The notes beneath the pieces are model-generated. The model worked only from the letters and a program-made list of their open reading frames with translations. It did not search any database and had not been told where the DNA came from. Positions 25,794 through 33,271 of a stretch of DNA of 64,000 nucleotides are shown piece after piece; the first letter of the stretch is position 1; every line of letters begins with the position of its first letter. Origin of the DNA: an uncultured Dorea sp. (GTDB lineage: Bacteria > Bacillota > Clostridia > Lachnospirales > Lachnospiraceae). The stretch spans positions 1 through 64,000 of the forward strand of contig CAJUMF010000003.1 in assembly GCA_910586965.1 (NCBI GenBank), written 5' to 3'. The translations under genes were made by a program, and so were the position numbers.

Positions 25794-26849
25794 TTACAGT
25801 CCGGACATGATTCCCATAAGGGGCAGCATGACCGATAAAAGGATGGCACCTACGATCAGGGATAAAAGAATGACCAATGTAGGTTCCAAAGTGGCAAGAA
25901 TATTATTCATCCGGTTATCGATGTTGTCCTGATAAAGGGAAGCGATGGTATCCATCACCTGATCCATGGAGCCGGTTTTTGAGCCTATGGAAGCCATCCG
26001 CGCATACATTCCGGTAAAGATACCGGAGGCAAACAGTGCATCGGTCAAGTCTGTTCCCTCGTTGATCCGATTCTGGCAGTCATTAAGCTTTTTCTGGAAA
26101 AACGGGTCGTCATTGAGAGAATCCACCAGTTCCATACTCCGTTCCGGATTCAGGCCGCTGCTCAGTGTAAGTGCCATACCGCTTGCGAATCGGCAGGAAG
26201 CGAGCTCTTCATAGACCGCCTTTGAAAATGCGAACTTATATCCCAGCTGCCTTAACAGCTTCCGTCCTGACTGTGAGCGCGTCCCGTAAAGGATAAGTGC
26301 CGCCAGGAGGACAAGAAGTGATATGAATACAATGGAATAACGGTTGATGGTTGTTCCCATATTCATCAGGACGCGGGAGAATCCGGTCATCTCCGTGCCA
26401 AGCTGTACGAATACCTGATTGAAGAGCGGCATGACCTTTACAAGGAGTACGATGATAACGACGACCATCATACCTGTCATGATCATTGGGTAAGTAACCG
26501 CGCTGCGGATGCTTTTTGCTACGGCGTCCTCCCGCTCGTAGTGGGTCTGGAGCGCAGCCATGACCTCATCGAGAGTACCGGTCTCTTCCCCAATCTGTAC
26601 CATGTGTGTCATGTAGGAAGGGAACATCCCGGATTCTGCAAGAGCCTGGTACAGACTTCCTGTTTCCTCCATATTTTCAATTAAAGCTTTTAAGAGAGGC
26701 TCTTCCTCGGGAGAAAATGTGTCCTCCAGCATAATATTAAGCCCTTCTAAGGTCGAAATGCCTGACTTTAGAATCAGTGCGACCTGTCCGCAGAAGGAAG
26801 CCAGTTCAATACTGGAAAATGCTTTTCCGAGTGCGTTTGTATGCTTCAT
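25794..26849 (-). CDS. pilC: Type II secretion F / PilC-like platform protein
   Basis: A 351-residue inner-membrane platform protein. It carries two copies of the GspF/PilC fold (starting near SSIELASFCGQVALILKSG and ELASCRFASGMALTLSSG) and three membrane segments. It anchors pilus assembly at the membrane and works with PilB/PilT ATPases. It is the first gene of the operon as found here; a pilB gene, normally expected directly upstream, is absent and replaced by an unrelated truncated gene 15 bases away. Confidence 0.88.
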   Translation of the reverse strand: MKHTNALGKAFSSIELASFCGQVALILKSGISTLEGLNIMLEDTFSPEEEPLLKALIENMEETGSLYQALAESGMFPSYMTHMVQIGEETGTLDEVMAALQTHYEREDAVAKSIRSAVTYPMIMTGMMVVVIIVLLVKVMPLFNQVFVQLGTEMTGFSRVLMNMGTTINRYSIVFISLLVLLAALILYGTRSQSGRKLLRQLGYKFAFSKAVYEELASCRFASGMALTLSSGLNPERSMELVDSLNDDPFFQKKLNDCQNRINEGTDLTDALFASGIFTGMYARMASIGSKTGSMDQVMDTIASLYQDNIDNRMNNILATLEPTLVILLSLIVGAILLSVMLPLMGIMSGL

Positions 26850-26863
26850 AAGTATGTTCCTCC

Positions 26864-29251
26864 ATGTATTTGTTAAGTTTCCTTGTAAAATCTGTAGAAG
26901 TTTCTGAAGGAGAAAAAGTAAGCTCTGGAACGGAAATAATTCTTACGTATGAAAAGCGAGACGACTTAAGTTACGAAGTACATTATTTCTATGATGGCGA
27001 GGAAAAAGAGAAGGCAGAAGTAACAAACGTTATTTTTGGATCAGTAATTCCATATGATGATTCTGAGACAAAGGATTATGATGAACATCACTATGTACTT
27101 GATAAGGTAGAAAAAACTGGAGATGGAACAGTAACCACGACGCCAGAGAAGAACATTATTAATGTATATTATCTTTTGGATGATAATGGACCAGATGGCA
27201 CTCCGGATGGTATTGCAGATGCCGAAGAGTATCATGTAACCTATCAGGGCAATGGAGGTGCTAATAAGCTTGGTGAAACAAGTTATAAAGATCCGAACAT
27301 TTATCCGGCAGCATACACATCGGTTTATGCAAGCCCTGGCGATATGTTCACAAAGACTAATGCAGTGTTCTCACATTGGAAAGATGCTAAGACTGGCAAA
27401 GAGATAAAAGCAGATGAAGAATTTGTAATGCCGGGCGAAGATGTTACTCTGGTAGCTCAGTGGAAGAGCCTGTCAATCAGTAAAAACTATGCATCAAAAG
27501 CTGATAATACAGCATTTGGCTTAGGAGATACCGTACCTTTCACCATTACCGTAAGTAACAGCGGAGATACAGCAGTAACTAATGATGTAGTAGTAACAGA
27601 TACACTTCCTGGTATTGTTATCGATGGAGGTACAGGTTATACCGTAGCAGGTGATACAGCAACGGTTTCCGCAGCGGCATTAGCGCAGGGTGCAGTGACG
27701 ATCAATGCACATTATGTAGTAACAGTAGATGATATTGGAGGAACTGGTTTCATCAATACTGCAACGGCAGTAACAACGGGAGATGAAGAGGGCGTAAGCG
27801 TAACTGCAACAACGGATGCAATCCCGATGGAAGGTGTCAATGAACAGATTACGATGAAGAAGGCAGTTACCAATATTGATGAAGCAACGGGAACAGATGC
27901 TAATGGAAATAAGGCATTTGCGTTAGGCGATACCGTTAAGTTTGATATCGAAGTCAGCAATACAGGTAACCAGAACTTATCAGATATTGTAGTTGAAGAA
28001 CAGCTTGCAGGTGCGACTATTGTTAACGGCGAGGGTTATACGGTAAGAAACAATACAGCACATATCAGCATTCTGAACGCCGGAGCTGCTGATAACACAG
28101 TAGTTGTAAAGGCAGAATATGTTGTTAAGCAATCTGACCTTGGCAATCCGAATTTCAGAAATATCGCTACAGCTACATCTGGAGACACGGATGGAACAGG
28201 TACAACTGATCCGATTCCGGTTGACGGACAGAATCCGGAATTCTCCGTTGAAAAGACAGTGGAAAATCCACAGGACGAGTACATGGTTGGAGATACCATT
28301 GACTATGTGATTACTGTAAGAAATACCGGAAATAAGGATTTGGACAATGTAGAAGTTACGGATAACCTTCAGGGTGCGTCCGGGCAGGTAACATTTGCAG
28401 AACAAAACGGAGTTGCGATTAACGGTAACGTAGCAACGATTGAAAATCTTCCTGTAGGGAAGACGGTAACATTGAACTGCAGCTATAAGATAACAAGAGA
28501 TGATGCAAATGCATCTATCAGAAACATAGCAGTAGTGAACGGAACAACCACAAATCCAGAGGATCCGGATCCGGAGCCGAAGGAAGACGGAACAGAAGAT
28601 AGAAATGTAGAGAACATCTACAACTTAACTATCCACTACGTATACGCTACAGGCGGTACGGCAGCACCGGATGTCACAGGACAGTACTTGGCAGGCGAAA
28701 GCTTCGGGCCGTTCTACTCACCGGAGATTGAAGGTTATTTACCGGATTACTCATTCGTGAGAAGTGACAGAGAAGGTATGCCGGCAAGGGATGTTGAGTT
28801 TACCATCGTTTATACGGCAATAGCTACGACACCGATTACACCGGTAACACCTGCACCGACGACACCGGTCGTACCGCAAGGCACAGTACCGGGAGCACCG
28901 TTGCCGACACCTGCACCGGCGGCACCAGCAGCTCCGGCGGCTCCGGCAGCAGCAGCAGCGGCGACACCGTTAGCGGCAGTACCGGCAGAACCAATACCGG
29001 GAGCAGCAATCGTACCGGAAGGAGACGGTGATGTAGGAGTAGTACCAGTCATGGATGAAGAAGTGCCGTTGACGAACCGAGACCTCATCGACCACCTCTG
29101 CTGTATTATACATTTCTTATTGATGCTGTTAGCTTTACTCATGTATGCGTTCTATACAAAGAGCATGAAGAAGCAGCAGGTAAGGATTGCAGAGCTCAGA
29201 GATGAGTACGAGATGGAAGTACAAAGAAGACGGTTAGGGCTTGGCAGATAA
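26864..29251 (+). CDS. Surface protein with InlB-like, DUF11 and MucBP domains, 5'-truncated
   Basis: A 795-codon frame with no signal peptide; it begins in the middle of a domain (VEVSEGEKVSSGTEIILTYE). Then follow an InlB/Flg_new-like repeat (residues about 130-200), three DUF11-type repeats (about 205-325, 328-445 and 450-570), a MucBP-like domain (about 595-655) and a Pro/Ala-rich stalk. A C-terminal helix (LIDHLCCIIHFLLMLLALLMY) leads to a basic cytoplasmic tail; there is no LPXTG motif. ATG 26864 has no ribosome binding site, and the frame is open upstream only to 26852, so the true 5' part is missing. The gene is probably not secreted as it stands. Confidence 0.7.
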   Translation: MYLLSFLVKSVEVSEGEKVSSGTEIILTYEKRDDLSYEVHYFYDGEEKEKAEVTNVIFGSVIPYDDSETKDYDEHHYVLDKVEKTGDGTVTTTPEKNIINVYYLLDDNGPDGTPDGIADAEEYHVTYQGNGGANKLGETSYKDPNIYPAAYTSVYASPGDMFTKTNAVFSHWKDAKTGKEIKADEEFVMPGEDVTLVAQWKSLSISKNYASKADNTAFGLGDTVPFTITVSNSGDTAVTNDVVVTDTLPGIVIDGGTGYTVAGDTATVSAAALAQGAVTINAHYVVTVDDIGGTGFINTATAVTTGDEEGVSVTATTDAIPMEGVNEQITMKKAVTNIDEATGTDANGNKAFALGDTVKFDIEVSNTGNQNLSDIVVEEQLAGATIVNGEGYTVRNNTAHISILNAGAADNTVVVKAEYVVKQSDLGNPNFRNIATATSGDTDGTGTTDPIPVDGQNPEFSVEKTVENPQDEYMVGDTIDYVITVRNTGNKDLDNVEVTDNLQGASGQVTFAEQNGVAINGNVATIENLPVGKTVTLNCSYKITRDDANASIRNIAVVNGTTTNPEDPDPEPKEDGTEDRNVENIYNLTIHYVYATGGTAAPDVTGQYLAGESFGPFYSPEIEGYLPDYSFVRSDREGMPARDVEFTIVYTAIATTPITPVTPAPTTPVVPQGTVPGAPLPTPAPAAPAAPAAPAAAAAATPLAAVPAEPIPGAAIVPEGDGDVGVVPVMDEEVPLTNRDLIDHLCCIIHFLLMLLALLMYAFYTKSMKKQQVRIAELRDEYEMEVQRRRLGLGR

Positions 29252-29259
29252 TCAATCAT

Positions 29260-29310
29260 ATGATGCGAGGGTTAAAAGGTCTATATGGCTTTGAGACCCC
29301 GCGGCATCAT
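29260..29310 (+). other. Possible structured RNA after the surface protein gene
   Basis: ATGATGC at 29260-29266 and GCATCAT at 29304-29310 enclose GGG/CCC and GGTCT/AGACC pairs, giving a nested stem. No U tract follows. It may be a processing site or 3' structure between the surface protein and small membrane protein genes. Confidence 0.35.
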
Positions 29311-29348
29311 GAAACGTAACACGGAAAAATGAGAAGGAGGTAACACAG

Positions 29349-29555
29349 ATGTTGTATAATTTATATGAATATTCACATCATACATTAGGGTTGCACCTCT
29401 GGGATCTGCCGACGATTCTGGTAGCAGTAATTACAGTTATTGTACTTATCGTACATAGCCATAACCAGAAGAAACGTGAGGATGATTTCGAAGAGGAGCG
29501 GCGGGATAAACTGGAGCAGCTCAATAAAGAAGCTGTAGATTCACTTAAGGCATAG
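29349..29555 (+). CDS. Small single-helix membrane protein A
   Basis: A 68-residue protein with a short N-terminal segment (YEYSHHTLGLHLWDLP), one membrane helix (residues about 21-38, TILVAVITVIVLIVHSH) and a charged, coiled-coil-like tail (KREDDFEEERRDKLEQLNKE). A GAAGGAGG site precedes the ATG. It resembles the next protein in layout (aromatic/W-D before the helix, His after it, charged tail), so the pair may have arisen by duplication. Its position after a C-terminally anchored surface protein suggests a membrane partner role. Confidence 0.65.
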   Translation: MLYNLYEYSHHTLGLHLWDLPTILVAVITVIVLIVHSHNQKKREDDFEEERRDKLEQLNKEAVDSLKA

Positions 29556-29576
29556 CAGCAAGAAGGAGGAAACATT

Positions 29577-29768
29577 ATGGCATATGTTTTAGAGCATACC
29601 AAGTTGGGTTTTTGCGGGTGGGACCTTATCGCACTGATCGTGCTGATTGTTGTTATCGCAGCATTCGTATGGAAGCACCACGAGATGAAAAAAGAACAGA
29701 AAGACCTGGAAGACATGATATCTGAGCTGTATGCAGATGATACAGTGAAGATGGATAGTCAGGTATAA
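29577..29768 (+). CDS. Small single-helix membrane protein B
   Basis: A 63-residue protein with LGFCGWDL before one helix (residues about 16-32, LIALIVLIVVIAAFVWK) and an acidic, charged tail (KKEQKDLEDMISELYADD). AAGGAGG lies 6 bases before the ATG. It follows protein A by 21 bases and ends just before a 12-bp hairpin, so it closes the transcription unit of the surface protein. The family is not recognised. Confidence 0.65.
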   Translation: MAYVLEHTKLGFCGWDLIALIVLIVVIAAFVWKHHEMKKEQKDLEDMISELYADDTVKMDSQV

Positions 29769-29776
29769 AGAGATGC

Positions 29777-29806
29777 GTAAGGAGCAGCGGGATGGCTGCT
29801 CCTTAC
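29777..29806 (+). terminator. Terminator hairpin of the surface-protein unit
   Basis: GTAAGGAGCAGC at 29777-29788 pairs perfectly with GCTGCTCCTTAC at 29795-29806 around GGGATG. The U run is weak (TTGT). Confidence 0.6.
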
Positions 29807-29919
29807 TTGTACAATGGGGGATAGTCATCTATGCAATATACCTATATCTGACTATTTAATATAAGCATTTTACTTTGCAAAAAAATATTTTATCCTGTTA
29901 GGTAAAGGAGGAATAAAAT

Positions 29920-30522
29920 ATGACAATACAGGAATTATTAATGAAGAAAAAATGCAGGCTTTGTATCAATGTGGTATTGGTTCTTACGTTAATTTTGGGG
30001 CTGATACTTCCGACATCAGACGTAAATGCAGCAGGAAAAGGAAAATCAAAAAAGGTGTTGGTTGTATATTTTTCAGCGACAGGGACGACGAAAGACGCTG
30101 CAAAGAAAATTAAAAAGGCGACAGGAGGCAAACTGTATAAGATTAATGCGGCAAAGAAGTATACGAATGCCGATTTGGATTACAGCAATGATAATTGCCG
30201 GGCAAACAGGGAACAGAGGAATGAAAATAGCAGACCCAAAATAAAGGGGAAAATAAAAAATATCCGTAAATATGATGTAATATTTATCGGATATCCCATA
30301 TGGTGGGGAAAAGAGCCAAAGATTGTCCGTACATTTTTGGAATCTTATAATCTGAAAGGGAAGAAGATCGTTCCATTTTGTACCAGCGGCGGAAGCGGAA
30401 TTTCCGGCAGCATGAAGGGTATTAAAGCAGCGGCAAAAGGCGCGAAAGTAGTAAAGGGGAAGGATTTGACGGATTCTTCGTCTAAGAGCGTAGCAAAATG
30501 GGCGAAGAAAAAAGTGAAGTAG
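29920..30522 (+). CDS. Exported flavodoxin-like protein
   Basis: A 200-residue protein. The N-terminus carries a signal peptide (CRLCINVVLVLTLILGLILP, then VNAAG). The mature part is a flavodoxin fold: VLVVYFSATGTTKDAAKKI is the FMN-phosphate loop, YDVIFIGYPIWWGKEPKIV the second FMN loop and VPFCTSGGSGISGS the third. It is very rich in lysine. Flavodoxins are normally cytoplasmic; here the signal peptide points to an extracellular flavin protein, perhaps part of outward electron flow. AAAGGAGG precedes ATG 29920. Confidence 0.8.
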   Translation: MTIQELLMKKKCRLCINVVLVLTLILGLILPTSDVNAAGKGKSKKVLVVYFSATGTTKDAAKKIKKATGGKLYKINAAKKYTNADLDYSNDNCRANREQRNENSRPKIKGKIKNIRKYDVIFIGYPIWWGKEPKIVRTFLESYNLKGKKIVPFCTSGGSGISGSMKGIKAAAKGAKVVKGKDLTDSSSKSVAKWAKKKVK

Positions 30523-30593
30523 AATTGATTATTGTCAGTATTTGTAATAAAATAGGAAAGAACGATACGATGATGAAGGAGTAGTTGGGGATT

Positions 30594-31322
30594 ATGAGAC
30601 GAATACTGATGATGGTATTACGAAACTGGTACTATGTGCCGTTTGCGTGGATAAAGCTCTGCTGGCGTGCTGCGCACCCAGATAAATATACGGATTATGA
30701 GCATTTTGTGTTTCTCAGGGACATTACCCACCGTGCAAATAAAGGAGGGAATGTGCACATTGTCGTGACGGGAAGAGAGAATCTTCCGAACGAAGACGGC
30801 TTTATGTATTTTCCAAATCATCAGGGACTTTATGATGTGCTTGCGATGCTGGAAGCAAGTCCCACGCCATTTTCAGTAGTGGCCAAGAAGGAGATTCGGG
30901 ATGTGCCGTTTTTAAAGCAGGTGGTGAGCTGTATGCGTGCCTTTCTATTGGATCGTGAGAACGTCCGTCAGGCGATGGAGGTCATTATCAATGTTTCGAA
31001 GGAAGTGGAAAAGGGGAGAAATTACCTGATATTCGCAGAGGGGACACGCTCAAAGAAGGGGAATGAAACATTGGATTTTAAGAGCGGGTCTTTTAAATCG
31101 GCCACGAAGGCCAAGTGTCCGGTAGTGCCGGTAGTCCTTATCGATTCGTTCAAGCCTTTTGATATTAGCAGTCTGGCTCCGGTGGACGTGCAGGTGCATT
31201 TCCTTAAGCCCCTTTATTATGAAGAATATAAGGATATGAAGACAAAAGAACTGGCAGTGTGCGTGAAAGCAAGAATTGATGAGAAAATGAAAGATATAAT
31301 CGGAAATACAAACTGCGGATAG
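30594..31322 (+). CDS. plsC: 1-acyl-sn-glycerol-3-phosphate acyltransferase
   Basis: A 242-residue membrane-associated acyltransferase of the PlsC family, making phosphatidic acid for phospholipid synthesis. It contains the NHQGLYD motif (H-x4-D catalytic pair), FLLDREN, FAEGTRSKKG and PVVPVVLIDS, in the usual order. The first 25 residues are hydrophobic. ATG 30594 lies 11 bases after AAGGAG; TTG 30585 is too close to that site. Confidence 0.85.
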   Translation: MRRILMMVLRNWYYVPFAWIKLCWRAAHPDKYTDYEHFVFLRDITHRANKGGNVHIVVTGRENLPNEDGFMYFPNHQGLYDVLAMLEASPTPFSVVAKKEIRDVPFLKQVVSCMRAFLLDRENVRQAMEVIINVSKEVEKGRNYLIFAEGTRSKKGNETLDFKSGSFKSATKAKCPVVPVVLIDSFKPFDISSLAPVDVQVHFLKPLYYEEYKDMKTKELAVCVKARIDEKMKDIIGNTNCG

Positions 31323-31426
31323 AAAAAGAATTAATATATTTTTGTACATTTAATGCAACACTTTCCTTATTATATTACTCTAATATACAAAACCGATGAT
31401 TGATTTTAAGGAAAGGAGAGAAGTTA

Positions 31427-31963
31427 ATGAAGACGAAAAAGACGATCTTGTGTTTGTTGACGGTCAGCCTGCTCAGTATGTCAGTAGTGCCTGCTATGAC
31501 AGTGAGAGCATCGGAGAGTTCTGTTATCAAAAAGTTATGCGGTAGGTTTTCGGATTATTTGAGTTACAGCGTAGGCGGTCAAAAAGATGGAGAAACCATA
31601 TCGCTGGATTTTAAAAAGCGGAAAGACCGCAAAAAGGCGCTGAGGTTTATGCCGGATTTGCTTAGTAAGATGGGTGCTAGCGATGCTTCAAAGTTTCTTT
31701 TCGGAAAGAGAGTGTCCGGGAAGATGACGGTGACCAATATCGATTGGAGAGAGAATAGAGATATTATTAAAATCAAAAAGATTGTTAAAAAACAAGGACG
31801 AAAATATCAAGTGAATTTTGATTTGATTTACCATGAAGACTCTGACAATACGAAGAAAAAGTATGGAAGCGGCGTATTTTACCTGAAAAAAGTAAAAAAC
31901 TCCAGGTATATTGTGACGAAACTGAAAGTGAAAAAAATATGTAGATCACCTGGTTTAATATAA
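31427..31963 (+). CDS. Secreted protein of unknown function
   Basis: A 178-residue protein with a clear signal peptide (KTKKTILCLLTVSLLSMSVV, then RASES) and a lysine-rich mature part (LDFKKRKDRKKALRFM, VFYLKKVKNSRYIVTKLKVKK). No family is recognised. AAAGGAGAG precedes ATG 31427. It stands alone, followed 59 bases later by tRNA-Ser. The high pI resembles that of the exported flavodoxin nearby. Confidence 0.6.
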   Translation: MKTKKTILCLLTVSLLSMSVVPAMTVRASESSVIKKLCGRFSDYLSYSVGGQKDGETISLDFKKRKDRKKALRFMPDLLSKMGASDASKFLFGKRVSGKMTVTNIDWRENRDIIKIKKIVKKQGRKYQVNFDLIYHEDSDNTKKKYGSGVFYLKKVKNSRYIVTKLKVKKICRSPGLI

Positions 31964-31982
31964 GGAATCGGAGAAAAAGGGA

Positions 31983-32011
31983 TTGACAATAACCACAAGC
32001 TTTAGTATAAT
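31983..32011 (+). promoter_or_regulatory. Consensus promoter of tRNA-Ser
   Basis: A perfect TTGACA (31983-31988) and perfect TATAAT (32006-32011) with a 17-base spacer, 10 bases before the tRNA. Confidence 0.9.
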
Positions 32012-32021
32012 ACCCTTGTTT

Positions 32022-32109
32022 GGAGAAATACTCAAGAGGCTGAAGAGGCGCCCCTGCTAAGGGTGTAGGTCGGGTGACCGGCGCGAGGGTTCAAATCCCT
32101 CTTTCTCCG
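32022..32109 (+). tRNA. tRNA-Ser (anticodon GCT)
   Basis: An 88-base tRNA with acceptor stem GGAGAAA/TTTCTCC, anticodon loop CTGCTAA (GCT at 32056-32058), a long variable arm as in serine tRNAs (GTAGGTCGGGTGACCGGCGC), T arm GAGGG-TTCAAAT-CCCTC and discriminator G. CCA is not encoded. It reads AGC/AGU. A strong terminator follows at 32121-32157. Confidence 0.95.
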
Positions 32110-32120
32110 TGAATTTAATG

Positions 32121-32162
32121 TACGGGAAACATCTGTGGTTATCAGGGGTTTCCCGTATTTTT
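32121..32162 (+). terminator. Terminator of tRNA-Ser
   Basis: TACGGGAAAC at 32121-32130 pairs perfectly with GTTTCCCGTA at 32148-32157, followed by TTTTTG. Confidence 0.85.
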
Positions 32163-32291
32163 GTTTTGTTAAAAAGCTCATTTTTCCTGAGAACTCTTGA
32201 GAACTTTGTTGCTTTTAAGAATACCATCTTGTATACTAAATTCATAAGTTGTTTATCTGAAACTAGAGTTTATTTTAAAGGAGGAAGCTTT

Positions 32292-32594
32292 ATGTATAGC
32301 TCAATTATAGAAATTAAGAAAAGTGTTTCTGGTGAGATGTTAGAAAAATTGCGTCAGACTGCTGAAAAAGCTTTTTCTAATCGTGCTGGTAGCGTTAAAA
32401 ATTCAAGCGATGATTCGCATCGATTGGTTTTCAAGGGGGGAGAAAATGCTTATCCATGCTTAGATTTGGGAGTTGCAGAATTAGCAGACAAGGACAGTTT
32501 TAGAAAGCAAGTTGCTTCTTGGGATTGGATTGATGACGAAGAGCCGGGGGAAAGCTGTGATATTCTAGCGGTATACGCAGAACCGGTATATTGA
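32292..32594 (+). CDS. Small protein preceding VapD, candidate antitoxin
   Basis: A 100-residue acidic protein (IIEIKKSVSGEMLEKLRQTAEKAF, then KQVASWDWIDDEEPGESCDILAVY). No family is recognised. AAAGGAGG lies 6 bases before ATG 32292; a longer frame back to 32109 overlaps the tRNA and its terminator and is not used. The VapD-like gene starts 1 base after its stop. Tight coupling upstream of a toxin-like gene, the acidic character and the small size make an antitoxin role (like VapX in VapXD) likely but unproven. Confidence 0.6.
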   Translation: MYSSIIEIKKSVSGEMLEKLRQTAEKAFSNRAGSVKNSSDDSHRLVFKGGENAYPCLDLGVAELADKDSFRKQVASWDWIDDEEPGESCDILAVYAEPVY

Positions 32595-32595
32595 T

Positions 32596-32910
32596 ATGGC
32601 TGGAACAAGAAAACAAATCTCTTTCGATTTGGACACAAAAGCTTTGGAAAAATACTATCCTGGCGAAAGCTGGAATAATGCTTATGACATTATAAAAAGG
32701 CATATGATAAAAAATGGTTTTAAGTGGCTGCAGGGGTCAGTATACGTTTCTGAGCAAACGATGACGACTGGAAAAGTAACACGTATTTTGAGAAATCTTG
32801 TCAAGAAAAATCCTTGGCTTAATTTATGTATGCGTGATTGTCGCGAAACAAATATCAGTAAAGAGCACAGCAAAAATCATATATTTGATAAAGAGACACA
32901 AAACCCTTGA
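32596..32910 (+). CDS. vapD: VapD-like endoribonuclease (toxin candidate)
   Basis: A 104-residue protein matching VapD, a Cas2-like ferredoxin-fold RNase: ISFDLDTKALEKYYPGESWNNAYDI, then FKWLQGSVYVSE and NPWLNLCMRDCRETNI. The early Asp in FDLDT and the QGSVY strand are family hallmarks. The C-terminus (KEHSKNHIFDKETQNP) diverges. The stop codon lies inside the -35 box of the ileS promoter (32907-32912). A toxin acting on mRNA is expected from known VapD proteins; its activity here is inference. Confidence 0.75.
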   Translation: MAGTRKQISFDLDTKALEKYYPGESWNNAYDIIKRHMIKNGFKWLQGSVYVSEQTMTTGKVTRILRNLVKKNPWLNLCMRDCRETNISKEHSKNHIFDKETQNP

Positions 32911-32935
32911 CGAGACAGCCGTTTTTTCCTATAAT
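32907..32935 (+). promoter_or_regulatory. Promoter of the ileS leader
   Basis: TTGACG (32907-32912) and perfect TATAAT (32930-32935) with a 17-base spacer. The -35 box overlaps the stop codon of the VapD-like gene. Confidence 0.8.
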
Positions 32936-32949
32936 AATAACGCAAAAGA

Positions 32950-33193
32950 AAAAACGCTGACGAAGACAGTAGGCTATATTCAAACGGCACAGCGAGCCGG
33001 GGAAGGTGGAAGCCCGGTGCAAGTAGGATATGGTTGAATATCACTTCCGAGTTGCGGCTTCCGAACGGCTTAAGTTAGTATCAGTAGGAACCGACGGAGT
33101 CCCGCCGTTATGTGGGAGACATATGACAGTATGTTTAGGTGGTTGATAAACGAAAGCGCAGCTTTTGTCCTATACAGGGCAGAAGCTTTTTTT
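32950..33193 (+). promoter_or_regulatory. T-box riboswitch, isoleucine type, upstream of ileS
   Basis: The leader starts with CGCTGACGAAGACAGTAG, as in the metG leader of this window, followed by the stem I segment GAGCCGGGGAAGGTGGAAGC. GAATATCACTTCCGAG contains an ATC (Ile) specifier followed by A. GGTGGT near 33138-33143, within GTTTAGGTGGTTGATAAAC, gives the TGGT that would pair with the ACCA end of tRNA-Ile. A terminator (33160-33170 with 33177-33187, then seven T) ends the leader. Uncharged tRNA-Ile should favour readthrough into ileS. The antiterminator sequence is less canonical than usual. Confidence 0.8.
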
Positions 33194-33271
33194 GTTACTG
33201 TTTGCCAGGGCACTGATTGGGTTACAGTAGCGTTTTTGCACAAATAATATTTTTTTAGAAGGAGGATTACA

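Noticed and set aside
27480..28560. CRISPR or short tandem repeats in the surface protein gene
   Set aside because: The similarity is at protein level between about 110-residue DUF11 domains; there are no short regularly spaced DNA repeats.
32109..32291. Upstream extension of the 100-aa gene before vapD
   Set aside because: The extension would start at the tRNA end and run through its terminator; the ATG at 32292 has an excellent AAAGGAGG site.
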